Source: Grammothele lineata
Lineage: Eukaryota > Basidiomycota > Agaricomycetes > Polyporales > Polyporaceae
NCBI GenBank assembly: GCA_002150815.3
Contig: NDFF03000033.1
Span: 248,001 to 312,000, forward strand
Direction: 5' to 3'
DNA length: 64,000 nucleotides
Positions within the stretch are counted from its first letter, which is position 1, and each line of letters begins with the position of its first letter. The notes below the pieces were generated by a model, which saw only the letters and a program-made list of their open reading frames with translations, searched no databases and was not told the DNA's origin. Positions 11,523-22,665 of this stretch are shown piece after piece. Both the position numbers and the translations under genes were made by a program.

Positions 11523-14500
11523 ATGGCTCGAGCTGAGCTCTCCTACGCCTCCGCGTCTACGAACCGATATCCGCAGGCAGCCGACGTGGTTTGCAGCGGG
11601 CTTGTAGCGTTTGGCTCCGGAAAGCTTGTCTCAATGTGGGATGCTGCCGTATGGGTTACTCTTCGCGCTCTCTACGTTCTATGCTCACTTTATTGCTTAT
11701 AGGACTCATTCAACAGAGGCGTCCACGCCACCCTTCCTGGGCATGATGGCCTGGTAACATGCATCCGCTTTGTGAATGACGACGTTTGCGTCAGCGCCGA
11801 CGACAGGGGTGTCCTCATCCTTTGGAGAGACAGCGGTGAAACTCGGGTCAATAAATTCGCACCTCAGTCATGAAATCTAGGCTTATGGTACCTATTACTT
11901 CACAGTGGGAGCCAAGCAAACCAGTGAATGCCCACAAGAGTGGAGTGTCAAGCCTTGCTGTCAGTCCGAAATACGTAGCAACTGGGGCGTCCGACGGGAC
12001 TGTCAAGTTGTGGGCTCTTCTTGACCAGGCAGGCATGAGCAATTGACTGGTCGTTCGTATACGCAATCCCCTCATTGATTTTATAGGAACCCTCAGAGAG
12101 GTTCAATCCATACAAGTAAAGAAAGGATACCCCATCTCACTCGCCCTTTCCATTCTGCCTGGAACTCAATGTAAGCAGGAGTGTCGTGTGGCATGGTGTC
12201 ATTTCACCCATATGATAAATAGCTATCGTCCTTGCCATCGGAAGTACGGACAGGAACATCCATTTATGGACGTGCTCAGATGATATTGTACGACACTTCT
12301 ATCACAGTCTATTGTGGATGTATACTGAGGCCAGGCCCGTACAGTTTGTTCCCTCCACAATCCTCGCCGGCCATGAAGACTGGGTCAAGTGTCTTGCTTT
12401 CAAGGATCCTATGGTGGAAAACGAACCCCTTATTCTTGCCTCTGGATCACAAGATGCAACTATCCGTTTATGGAATATAGAACCTTTGGCCCGGTCTGCC
12501 CCTGTCGCGCTGGGAACATCCGGTGACGCAGCCGATGAACTCCTCGATGCTTTCGAAGCATCGCTCGTCAACCTAGAGGACACGGAAGACGGCGGCCGCC
12601 AGATCTCTCTCAAGCGTCACGTACTCACAGTCAAATCTGAGAGCGGAAGGTAGACGATCCCGATTATCTGAAGTCATGATCTCTACCTCAAACATACCTC
12701 TTACAACGCAGCTCCCAGATGTTCTCTGTAACATTTGATGCCTTACTTGTAGGTCATGAAGCAGGTGTCACAACCCTATCTTGGCGACCACAAAAAAGTA
12801 TGGACCTCCCGACACTCCTCTCGACTTCCACCGACTCTTCACTTATTCTCTGGTCTCCATCTACTATCATCACATCGTCCACCGACGGCGCCACGCTCTG
12901 GATCAATCGCCAACGCTTTGGTGATGTCGGTGGACAACGCCTCGGCGGCTTCGTCGGCGGCTTATGGGCCCTCGGCGGCCGAGATGCAATGGCCTGGGGC
13001 TGGAACGGCGGCTGGCGACGGTGGAGGTGCCAGACAAACGCAGACACAGGCATAATACCCAATGCTCTCGCGTCCTTAGAAGTGTGGTCGGAAGTTGGCG
13101 CCATTACAGGCCACCGCCAACCCGTACGGAGCGTAGACTGGAGTCCCGGCGGCGAGTACCTCATTTCTGCCAGGTGCGTTCATCTCGACGCGTTCGTAGT
13201 TCTGCTACAACGCTGATTATGACACGTTAGTCTGGACCAAACTACCCGCATACATGGCGCGGTGCCGACACAGGGGCACGATAGCTTGGAAATGAAAGTA
13301 TGGCACGAGATCGCACGACCACAAGTCCATGGGTACGATCTCATCGGTGCAGCGTTCCTGGACCCACTGCGGTTCGTGAGCGTTGCGGACGAGAAGGTTG
13401 CACGTGTTTTCGAGGCACCGCGAGAGTTCGTCGAGGTCGTGAACAAGCTCGGCGTGGCCAACATCGAGTCGGAAGAGACACGTCCCCGCGCCGCCGCCGT
13501 GCCACCCCTTGGGCTGTCTAATAAAGCGTTGACGGACGGTAAGCCATCCCTTTGCCTCTGGGACCCTAGAACCTAATCAACCCCGACGTATGAACAGTGA
13601 GCGCCGTCGCGGATATTGACACGAGCTCCGACGTCGCGCGAACGCAGCGTAGGCCGTTCGAAGGCGAGCTGGCGGCAGCCACACTCTGGCCGGAGATCGA
13701 GAAGGTCTTCGGACATGGTTACGAGGTATAGTACTTCCCCATCATCTTGCATCAACCCATCGAATAATAATTGAGGGTGTAGTCTATTGCACTGGCGGTC
13801 TCGAGCGACAAACGGCTCGTAGCGACGGCGTGTAAAGCGACTGTGGCTGAGCATGCCGTTGTGCGCGTATACGACACAGAGTCGTGGCAGCCTTTCGGTG
13901 CGCCCCTTGCAGGCCACAACCTAACTGTGGCACGGATTGCGTTCAGTCCCAATGACGCGTTCGTGCTGTCTGTCTCGCGCGACAGAACGTGGCGGCTCTT
14001 TGAGAAGGGAGACGGTCAGGGCTATCTCTGTCTGGTCACCTTTTGGACGTTGGACGGCTGACTGGTCGTGTAGATGGCTATGTTCCTCTCGCGGCGGACA
14101 GGTCGCATGGACGGATCATCTGGGATTGCGCCTGGGCCCCAGAAGGCGACATCTTCGCTACTGCCTCGCGGGACAAGACGGTGAGTACCTGAAAACCTTT
14201 GGCGTTCACTCGAGAATATGCCTACTCATTTTTGGACCAGGTAAAAGTCTGGCAACGGCCGGAAGAGGGCGGACAGAAATGGACCGCAGTAGCCACGATT
14301 ACGGCGAACGCTGCCGCGACGGCCGTCGCGTTCGCGCCTTCCAGCATTGATTCGTGAGTGGCACATGATGCCATCGGTCAATACCGTGTCCTTGAGCTTA
14401 CACGTTCTAGGCGCATGCTCGCGATCGGGCTGGAGTCGGGGGAAATCCTGCTGTACAGTTCACCTCTCCAGAAGCCCAATGAATGGTGTCAAGTCTTGGT

Positions 14501-14704
14501 CATCGGCAAGCGGTACGCATCCCATGATACCGACAGTACACCACCCACCTGACTTCGATCTTCAGCTTGGCACATATCGACCACATCCACCGTCTCGCAT
14601 GGCGACCTGCGATGGCAACGGAGGAGGGGCACGCGCATCAGCTAGCGAGCTGCGGGGAAGATGGTACATTGAAGCTATTGACAGTCCATATCGCGGCCGG
14701 GTAG
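11523..14704 (+). CDS. ELP2: Elongator complex subunit 2
   Basis: Fourteen exons: 11523-11648, 11703-11846, 11906-12032, 12087-12170, 12223-12287, 12345-12649, 12712-13173, 13231-13538, 13598-13725, 13783-14014, 14074-14180, 14241-14353, 14411-14512, 14566-14704; 813 residues, the usual Elp2 size. The chain is two runs of WD40 blades. Hallmarks include GLVAFGSGKLVSMWD near the start, LAGHEDWVKCLAF, GDVGGQRLGGFVG, SLDQTTRIHG, HEIARPQVHGYDL and a final SCGEDGTLKLL. Elp2 is a scaffold of Elongator, which modifies uridine 34 of tRNAs. The intron at 12033-12086 has a GC donor (GCATGA), needed for the frame to join. Several introns use GTCA donors. Confidence 0.95.
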
Positions 14705-14964
14705 ACAAGCCGACGGCGACATGTAGTAGTAAGACTACGACGAGCAGAAAGCTATGCAGTATACAGTGTATGAGAGGCAAGCGGGATTAGACCCAAGAGG
14801 CTGGCTGGAGATAACGAGACAATCGGGGATCGATGTAGGAAGGGTATAACACAGTAGAATGCGCGTTGCGGCCGAGTTAAATAGGATATACGCAGCATGG
14901 AATGACGGATAGCTTGGATCGAGAAAGCAGACGTGATAGGGATACACACATGGGACACGTGAAA

Positions 14965-17900
14965 TCAAACAATATCGCGCAGGCTCATGGGAACTTCGGG
15001 CTGTAGCAGAAGAAAGTTAGCTCTATTTTATGGCCCCCCGGGTGCGGAAATACTTACGCATTTAATCCTGTCATGGCATAATTATCAGCGCTACAGTAGA
15101 AGACGCGTTTGAGGGCCGGGACTTACTTGTAGAAGCATTCTATAGACCGGAGCATTTCGACATCGCCGCCGGTCGCGGTAACAAAGTTGACGACAACGCC
15201 CGCGCGAGAATAGCTCGGCGCGATCGCGGGTGCCACACTGGATGAATCATACTCAGTGAAATGAAGCTGCGGCAGGAGGCAATCTGTTCATACCGGTGCG
15301 CGTATTCTTCAACCGCCTTGGGTAGATCTAGGTTCATGATCGATCAGTACCCATAGAGTCCACTACTGACGGATGCCGCACCGTAATTAATGACAAGAGG
15401 AATCTGGGAGATGTCCGGCGTTTTGACCTGCACGTCATACACCACAAGCACCTTCGTGGCCGTCGGGCGCATGATCGCAGGCGTGGCCCTGAACTTGTTC
15501 AGGGCGGCCAACTTCGCCCCGGCGTTCATGTCACCGTGCTGAAAAATTTCACGTCAGTGCCGAACCACACGCCGTGTGCACGTAAAGCGGTCCGCGGACT
15601 TACCAGAGGCACTGCATCCAAGCCGCGGCTCGACAGCTTGTACACCACCGCGTCCAGGGCCGCCATCCCGCCGACGTGGATGATCGCCTGCGGCAGGTCG
15701 AGGTCGTCAAACAGGTCCGCGAGCGCGTCGAGCTTCCACTCGCGCGCTTGGGCTGTCTCCGCGCTGATAGCCCCGCGCCCAGAACCGATCGTGCCAAGGC
15801 CGCCCTGCGGCAGCGGAGCATCGGAGCGGCCACTGGCAGTGAAAGCCAGGTAAAGGTAGAACTGACGGAGACCCCGCGCGCCCTGGTTGGTGTCCGCGTG
15901 CGTGACGTTGCCGTCGCGGCGCACGAGGACGCGTACCGGCTCGCGCAGTTGGATCGCGGACGCGAGATTGAGGACATCTTGAGGAACCGTGTTCGAGAAC
16001 AGAGCGGTCTGTCGCTCAATTTGCGCCGACCCGTTCACACCATCCAAAGGAGGGGAGGCACCGATACCGGAGAGCCGACGGGTGAGACTCTGGGAGGGGG
16101 CAAGCAGGGAAGAAGTGCTGCTGTTTGCCTCGAAGTTCTGGAACGGTGGTTGCGGCGTCGAACCAGGGGTATTGTTGAGCGCACGAGACCGCGGAGGAGG
16201 GAGCAGCTTGATGATGTTGAAAACAAACTCGTGGAGGTTCCTCGCGATGAGCTGATCCACTTCGTCGAGCACCAGGAAACGAACGTCCGACCCGGACAGG
16301 CCACCGGGAGTAGTGAACAGAGAGTGCAGTTTCTGCGGCGTGCCGCAGATGATGTGTGGTACGTTCTGTGACAAGAGGCGCAGCTCCGGACTGAGATCAG
16401 CACTGCTTGAAACAGAGCCCACCCCAAGGGCTGACTTGACGCCGATAGGGCCGCCGAGATCACGAATCATGCGCTGCGCTTGGGTGGCTTGATCGACCGT
16501 GGTTGATATCATGACCACCAGAGGTCCTCGGAGCGGCGCGCGGGAAGACGCGTGCGTAACCGCGATGTGTATCGCCGGAATCACATAGGCCGCGATGCGT
16601 TCTTGGGTCGGGGGAGCTTGTGCAATGATGTCGGCTCCCCGCAAAAGGAATGGCAGTGCACGTTGCTGGATCTTGTTTGGAGGGCCCACGCTAAATTGCC
16701 AAAGAGGAAAGGATTAGCACGAGGCATGCTACTGCAGAGGCACACGACGCACCCAAACGTGCTCAAAGAGCGTAATAACTCCGGAGCCAAGTTGAGCTGT
16801 TCCCACTTGGTGATCACGGGGCCTCCATCTCGGCCAGACAAGCTCTCACCCTACAGCACGTATGGTCAGTCGATGAATTCGCAAGATCGGATGAAGAAAT
16901 GTTGTGGTCAGTCACAATAACCTAGAACTTACCCCGACCGAATCACGACGCAGCAAAGTACTGACCGACCGACGCTTGTCCCTGAAGATAGAATCCTGTC
17001 TGCCCATAGGGCCAGCGGGGGACTCGTTGCGCATCGGCAGATCCAAAGTGCCAGCGGACCACGTCCGCATAGGCGGATTGGGCATCCTCGGGTTGTTATG
17101 CCTGATGTCAGGCCTACTGGGCATGCCGTGTCCCAGAGAGGCCGTTGCGTTCATCATCGGGGGCAGCCCCGCAGCCAAGTCACCCGGCGGAAGCCCACCC
17201 CCCATCATCGGTGCGTTCTGAAGTGCACCGTTCGCGTGAATTTGCTGTGTCTGCAGTGCGAGGAGCTGCCCAACCGAAGTAGTGAGAGTGTTCAGCCGGC
17301 TGGAGATCGAAGTGATGTCGTCCGAGGGCGGGGTCTGGTTCGGCGCGATGTTGGCGATGGACCCGCGGGGGCCATTGAGAGCAGGGTTGACAAAGCTCTG
17401 ACCGGGCTGGGACGAGGGCGCGAAGGGATCTTTGAATTCCACCGGCGCGTTCATGCCGGACGCCGCGCTAAGGCTCGGGGTCGAGTTGAGAGCGCGCTCA
17501 ACGAGGATATCCAGCTTGCGATGCACGTCTCCGAGGTCTTTCTGGATGTCTCTGTTGGCGAGTTCCAAGCGCAGGAGCCTATCCAACACCTCGTTGATCA
17601 ACGGGGAAGCCTTTAGCTGCGCTTCGAAGTTCGTAGAGCTCGAGAATTCCAAGCTGGCTGCAAAATGGCTGCCGGAGTCGAGAGAAGATGCCGGCGATGA
17701 CGACACGAACGGGGGGTGGATAAAGGTCGACCTGACGCTCGTCGACTCCTGCATGACCGGCGGGGTCCCGAGCCGTTCTCTGCTCCGCATGCTGATGTTG
17801 TTGCTGTAGAAAGCCGGGGCAGCCAACTGTCCGTTCATCGGGATCGGGCCCGACGTGGGCCCAGGAGTCTCGTCGCCGTCTGGGGATGTGCCCGTCTTGG

Positions 17901-18261
17901 GAGAGGTGTTGAGCTCGCGCGTGGGATGCTGGAAGATGGGCAAGCCCCGATCCGTGTCCGGCTGGCGAAGGCTGGGGGACCGGCGAGTGAGCTCGCCGGG
18001 GGAGGGCACCTGGAGACCGTTGTCCATGCGGCGATCCCCCTCGTCCTGCTGAGGGCTAGGGGAGGACCTGACGGAGCGATAGTCCGAGGGGGAGATGGAG
18101 AACGACGAGGTGGTGCTGTACTGCTGGTCGCGGGAGACGGACTGCCGGTAGCTACCAATGGGCCCGCCCGCGCTGCCATCCTCATCATTAATGCGCATCG
18201 CACCAGGGAAAAAGGGCGTCGAGGCGGGATTCAAAGCCGGACTTCGGGAGGGGGGATCCAT
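14965..18261 (-). CDS. Degenerate eIF4A-like (DEAD-box fold) protein with long disordered N-terminus
   Basis: Eight exons: 16933-18261, 16753-16850, 15604-16690, 15382-15538, 15294-15327, 15127-15237, 15058-15067, 14965-15000; 953 residues. Residues 1 to about 450 are Ser/Pro/Asn-rich with one coiled coil (LINEVLDRLLRLELANRDIQ). The rest follows eIF4A throughout: Q-motif-like FGVGPPNKIQQRA, then both RecA lobes and an eIF4A-like end (ECFYKIKCPEVPMSLRDIV). Every catalytic motif is altered: Walker A reads APPTQER, DEAD reads DEVD, SAT reads SNT, the ARGID region reads VKTPD, and HRIGRGGR reads HRVAPAIA. Fold kept, ATPase and helicase activity probably lost (inference). A regulator of translation or RNP assembly is possible. 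Includes a 10-nt microexon. Confidence 0.85.
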
Positions 18262-18606
18262 GAGACGTGTACAGTATTACAGGGAGCGAACGGGATAGCA
18301 CTGCGACGGCACTGCTGAACGGCGCAGTGAGCCACAATATGGACATGTCGAGCGTAGACAAAGAGCACACCTGTGACGCCTTGAGACCAACTAACAGAAA
18401 GATGCCATGCGAATGAAGGGGGCCGGAGAAGAGGGGAGATGGGGGCAGCTCGGAAGAGAGCTGGTGGTGGGGACGGCAGAGGTTGCGGGCCTCGAGTCGG
18501 CTCGAGCTGGGTTTGATTGGCCCTCGTGCTTACGAAACATCAAACGACCTGATTCCTGATTCTGGAAGACATACAGCGTGGCATAACATACAAGACATAC
18601 GCGTAC
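18262..18606. other. Intergenic
   Basis: About 345 bp between the eIF4A-like start and the 3' end of the next minus-strand gene; no gene seen. Confidence 0.4.
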
Positions 18607-19818
18607 TCAAACGACAGGTGCAACGAGCGACACATGGGCCTGAAAAGCAGGCGACTGGGGAAAAGACTGCGAATACGATCCATCGGAGGACACCTCCTGG
18701 GCGTCTCCGTCTCCGGACGCGAACGACGAGCGACCGAACCCTTCCGGCGCTTGCTCACGGCGTTTCCGCCGCCGCCGTGCCTGTTCTGATCGCCAGCGGC
18801 GGTGCTCTACTTACACCTGCACCCTGTGGCCCCTCAGTTCCGCCGGCAAGTTGCCCAGCGAAAACGCGTAGCTCCGCTGGAGCTGTCCTTGCTTCGGCGG
18901 TGGAGGAGGAATATACTTTTCCGTCTTCTCAACAGTGAGGCGCCTACCAGTGAATGCTCGTCGTCAGCGCGAGCAGAGGCACAAGAAAACTAGTCCACAT
19001 ACTTGAAGTAATCCAATCCCTTCTGGGTCACCGTACGTTCGTCCACAGCGGGCGGAGTAACCAGATCATCAAAGGCCTCCTGAACGTGTGGTAGCTCGTA
19101 CGCGCTGAACGTCACCTTGCCGGTACACCGTGATTAGATGATGAACAACCACGTCCGAGTACTATTCAGAGACCACTCACGACCAGTTCCATGCCCGCCA
19201 GCTCTTGCCCGTCCAGATCAAGGGCAAGCCTGGCGCTGGCGGACTTCTCGAATGTGACTACGGCGTAATGCTTTCCTTCCAGCTTTTCCCCAAAGCCGAA
19301 GTACCGACGCGGGATGTGCTTCGTTGGAACGCAGATGCCCCCGGTCGCGCGCATGGAAACCTTGGCGATCTTACCGCATGGGTTAAAGAAGTTCATTATG
19401 TCGCCTTCTTCGAGGTCGGAGCTGACCTACGAACACCCTTATTAGTGAGCGGCACGCGATTCGACACGGGAAGATGGATTTACGTTGCCGACGAAGACTG
19501 TACGAAACTCGGCCAAGTTCTGCTTGATTTTTGCGTACCCCTGCTTCTTCGCTTTGGCCTTACGCTTCGCCCTCTGATCCTCCTTGCCAACGCCGGCCTT
19601 GCGCCTGAGCTCAAACACCTCAGGCAAAGCGAAGTACCTGCTGTGGTGCTTCTTGAAGGCTCTGCTTTCAGGATCAGGCTGGAAGCAGCAGCGTAGATTA
19701 TATTAATCAGACTCGAAGTGGGTTGAAACTGGGTACGCACCGTCGCTGTATCTATGCTACGGACGGACCCCACGGAGGAAAAAGAGTCGGATGAAGAAGG
19801 AGCACGGAATCTAACCAT
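18607..19818 (-). CDS. RRM-domain RNA-binding protein, specific family not recognised
   Basis: Exons 19741-19818, 19484-19678, 19181-19426, 19003-19115, 18823-18943, 18607-18780; 308 residues. A Lys-rich helix (KRKAKAKKQGYAKIKQN) precedes one RRM: RNP2 RTVFVGNV and an RNP1-like HYAVVTFEK. A long loop between them (about 30 residues, with ATGGICVPTKHIPRR) resembles nucleolar Nop12/RBM34-type RRMs. After the RRM come an acidic VQEAFDDLVTPP helix, PPPPPKQGQLQRSYAFSLG, and RRRRKRREQ, a likely nuclear or nucleolar signal. One intron ends in AAG; the last intron is only 42 nt and its exact donor is uncertain. Pre-rRNA binding is a guess from the Lys-rich and Arg-rich segments. Confidence 0.75.
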
Positions 19819-20286
19819 GTTAGAATAAGCTGTAAGGAAAAGTAACGGTCAGATAAACAAGAATTATGGTTTCTTGAGCGGCTATTGAGCCCTTCGAAGA
19901 ACTTGACGCGAGGCCTTGAGGAATGGTGTGGTCGGGGAATGGTAAAAGAGGGGGAGAGTAGTCGTGCCGCCTGCTTTATACCTCGACCATCCCCAGATAC
20001 CACTCTAACAGGGAAACGCTTTGGTGGTCGCCACAGTGCAGAAGAATGGTCCTCTTTACAATAACACGCGGCTGGATAGTTAGCGAACAATCAACTTGAG
20101 CTTTACCGTTCCTAACGGACAATAGGCGTAATGCGGGTGTCACGTGAGGTAACAGACGCTGGGAACTTGAAGCGCCTTATGGCACTGGTAAGCGCCGAAC
20201 TACCTTCCCTGCAGGACGCGCGCCGCTGAGGACTTCATACCGCTAGTCCACATACGCCAGTCTTGACATTCCTCTTCAGCGATACA
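19819..20286. other. Divergent promoter region, RRM gene / FMC1
   Basis: About 470 bp; no gene seen. Confidence 0.4.
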
Positions 20287-20721
20287 ATGGCAACATCATA
20301 CGTTTCGCCTTACCGGGCAATAGTAAGGGAGGTGAATCGAGCGGTATGTGGTCATCATCACTTTTGCTCTCTGCAGTCCACTCACTGTACGCTCGTCAGT
20401 CAATCTACCCTCGCGCGACCAGACCAAAAACCGTCTCACACTATATGCGTGCGATTTTCGAGGAGAATCACTCAGCGACGAGTGAAAAGGAGTTTCGACG
20501 TGACATGCTTAATGCCGCCACGTTCTTGCGTTCGCAACGCATGCACAAGGTACGCGATGTCCGACCATCCTAAGAACTCGTCTTGCCCACACTACCTCCC
20601 GCGCCAGACTCTTTTGGAACGATATAACCCTCTATTGGGCTTGTCCGTCGAAGACAGGGTGAAGAAAACCGCGAACCGGGTTGGCCTTGACATGCCCGTC
20701 ACACCAAAGGACGAGGAGTGA
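20287..20721 (+). CDS. FMC1: Mitochondrial ATP synthase assembly factor FMC1
   Basis: Exons 20287-20343, 20400-20549, 20608-20721; 106 residues, matching the family. The pattern is that of Fmc1/C7orf55: YRAIVREVNRA at the start, a FEEN..SATSEKEFRR segment, AATFLRSQR, LLERYNP and the closing VGLDMP. FMC1 supports Atp12-dependent assembly of the F1 sector and is LYR-like in fold. Intron phases are all 0. No separate presequence is evident, as is common for small matrix factors. Confidence 0.85.
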   Translation: MATSYVSPYRAIVREVNRAVCGHHHFCSLQSTHCTLVSQSTLARPDQKPSHTICVRFSRRITQRRVKRSFDVTCLMPPRSCVRNACTRYAMSDHPKNSSCPHYLPRQTLLERYNPLLGLSVEDRVKKTANRVGLDMPVTPKDEE

Positions 20722-20981
20722 TTCAATGTGTACGAGCCCCGGAATGATCACCTCACCTTATGCCCTCTTTACATGCACGCGCAATCGGAGATTCCCTGCG
20801 TCCTGTGATAACCAAGATCGTTCACGCTCGGTCGGATGCGCGTTCCACGCACGGGCACGAGGAGTATATTTTGGGCGACGTGCCAAACGAGACGGTATTG
20901 TACACAATGATGCCGATGGACAGTGATAGCGACGAGGATTGGTGTTTGAGGAAAGTGGTGAGATTGCACGGTATACAGATA

Positions 20982-21439
20982 TTAGTCCGTGGCCTCTCTG
21001 TGTAGGCAGATAGATGTCAGTAGGAGTGAGCCACGCGCAGAGACGGAGGTAACTTATAATATACAGCACGTTGTTACACCTACGGGCAGCGGAAGTCATG
21101 AGTACGCGAACTTGGCAGACGAGGCCAGGCATACCTGATGAACACCTCGCCGAGCGCGCCGTTCGACTTTCCATCCTGGAACTCCTCCGTATTGGCAAGC
21201 TACTACTGGTGAGTATGTGTTGCGCATGTGAATGTGAATGTAACCATACCTGGAGGTTCATGTAACCATCCGTACTGACGAGAAAGCCCTTGTATTCAAG
21301 ACCCCACTTTAGACGGACGTACACGGGCTTGCCCGTAAGCTCCTGCATAAACGGCTTGGGATTGACCGGGTTGACCTGCGGACGAACATCATAAGCACGT
21401 AGGTTCGCATGAGTCACCAGGGGTACATACCGCAGACAT
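20982..21439 (-). CDS. SMF1: Spliceosomal Sm protein F
   Basis: Exons 21431-21439, 21250-21375, 21135-21199, 21058-21079, 20982-20999; 79 residues. The Sm1 and Sm2 motifs are clear: [50 protein letters not shown]. SmF is part of the seven-membered ring on U1, U2, U4 and U5 snRNAs. The first coding exon is only nine bases (ATG TCT GCG). To keep CNNVLYIR and stop after REATD, the last intron (21000-21057) must run from ATAAGT to CAC, an AT-AC intron. A GT-AG alternative within the same stretch reaches the same stop codon but deletes Tyr-Ile-Arg of the last strand. Confidence 0.88.
21000..21057 (-). other. Probable AT-AC intron in SmF
   Basis: 58 nt on the minus strand starting ATAAGTTACC and ending CCTACAC, with a CTGAC-type branch site 18 nt before the end. 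Its removal restores the conserved C-terminal strand of SmF in phase 0. The donor is the AT version of the ordinary GTAAGT, suggesting a U2-type AT-AC intron rather than a U12-type one (ATATCC). Confidence 0.65.
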
Positions 21440-21623
21440 CGTGGTTCGGGTGGCGGGTAGGGTGCGACGGATGGAGGGACGAACGCACTCAAGACAGAAG
21501 CGAGGGGGCACAAGACGCGCGCTGCCGGCGGGTCCACGTGCGGCGGCGTGCGCAAAATGATCGCGCTCGTTGAGTCTCTGGCGGAGTCCGAGTCCCAGGC
21601 CGGTGAGTCCAACCTCGCGCGCA

Positions 21624-21629
21624 TATAAA
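21624..21629 (+). promoter_or_regulatory. TATA box of NC2-beta
   Basis: TATAAA 127 bp upstream of the NC2-beta ATG, within the 311-bp gap shared with the divergent SmF gene; followed by a C/T-rich leader. Confidence 0.4.
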
Positions 21630-21750
21630 GCCTTCAAGCGCCCCCCGCCCGGGGCACCATCCCCCCCGCCCCGCACCTGTCTCCCGGCCCTTGCGCCCGC
21701 CTCTCTTGCTACCGCGCCCCCTGCGACCGTTCCAACGACCCGCCGCGATC

Positions 21751-22458
21751 ATGTCCGACCATGAGGCCGGGGGCATGCCCTCGGATGACGACCTCTCGCT
21801 CCCCAAGGCGACCGTTACGAAAATGATCCAAGGTGTGTGCCCGTCTGCGTCTGCCGCTTTACGCAGCACCGCGCGCTGACCAGTCCTGCACTGAGTAGAG
21901 CTCCTCCCAAACGAGATTACGTGCGCGAAGGACACGCGGGACCTCGTCATCGAGTGCTGTGTAGGTGAAGTTGCCGCGGTCTTTCTCGCTCGCGCGTCCC
22001 GCGGCCCCTGACGCGCTTTTGGCCCCGCCTTACCCTTCATTATCTCGCTCGGCTCCACCAGAGTTCATCCACTTAATCTCGTCGGAGGCGAATGAAATAT
22101 GCGAGCAGGAGAGCAAGAAGACGATCGCGCCAGAACATATCATATCCGCCCTTAAAGTCAGTCGCGTGGAGTTGCATTAAGCTGGATGGCGTATTGACCA
22201 GATGGGGCTTGACAGCGACTGGGTTTTGAATCTTTTACGACGGAGGTGGAGAGTGTTCTCAAAGATCACAAACAGCAGCAGAAGGTGAATATACGCTTTG
22301 TTGATAACGCCCGCTCAGTAATCTAACGAAAGATGAAGGACCGGGAGAGGAAGGTATCGAAGCTGGAATCGTCCGGACTGACAGAGGAGGAACTGCTTGC
22401 CCAGCAAGAGGCCCTTTTCGCACAAAGCCGCGAGAAGTTCCGCACGGCACAACAATGA
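21751..22458 (+). CDS. NCB2: Negative cofactor 2 beta (Dr1)
   Basis: Exons 21751-21832, 21899-21964, 22062-22156, 22216-22284, 22333-22458; 145 residues. Histone-fold sequence matches Dr1: LPKATVTKMIQELLPNEI, CCVEFIHLISSEANEICEQE, KKTIAPEHIISALKRLGFESF, then a Gln/Lys-rich helix KDHKQQQK and an acidic helical end TEEELLAQQEALFAQSREKF. With NC2-alpha it binds TBP on promoters and blocks TFIIA/TFIIB. The first start is supported by the TATA box and the acidic N-terminus. The last intron (22285-22332) ends in AAG. Confidence 0.95.
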
Positions 22459-22665
22459 TTGCAGCTGCGCCTATGCTCGCTATTTGGGCACTTCTTACGA
22501 GCTTGCTGCCGTTCTCTGTGCATTCCCTTTCGTGGCTTCGTCTCGTTGGACGATCGAACCTCACTTCTGGAATCCGTGTATCAACATAGCAGAAGGAATG
22601 ACTGCATCCCCATTGACGCATTACAGCTAGTCCTCGTCGTTAATTGTAATTTGCCCATGATTTAT

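Noticed and set aside
15676..18318. Long + strand frames (231, 172 and 200 codons)
   Set aside because: They lie antisense to the continuous, motif-bearing exons of the eIF4A-like gene and have compositions typical of shadow frames in GC-rich DNA.
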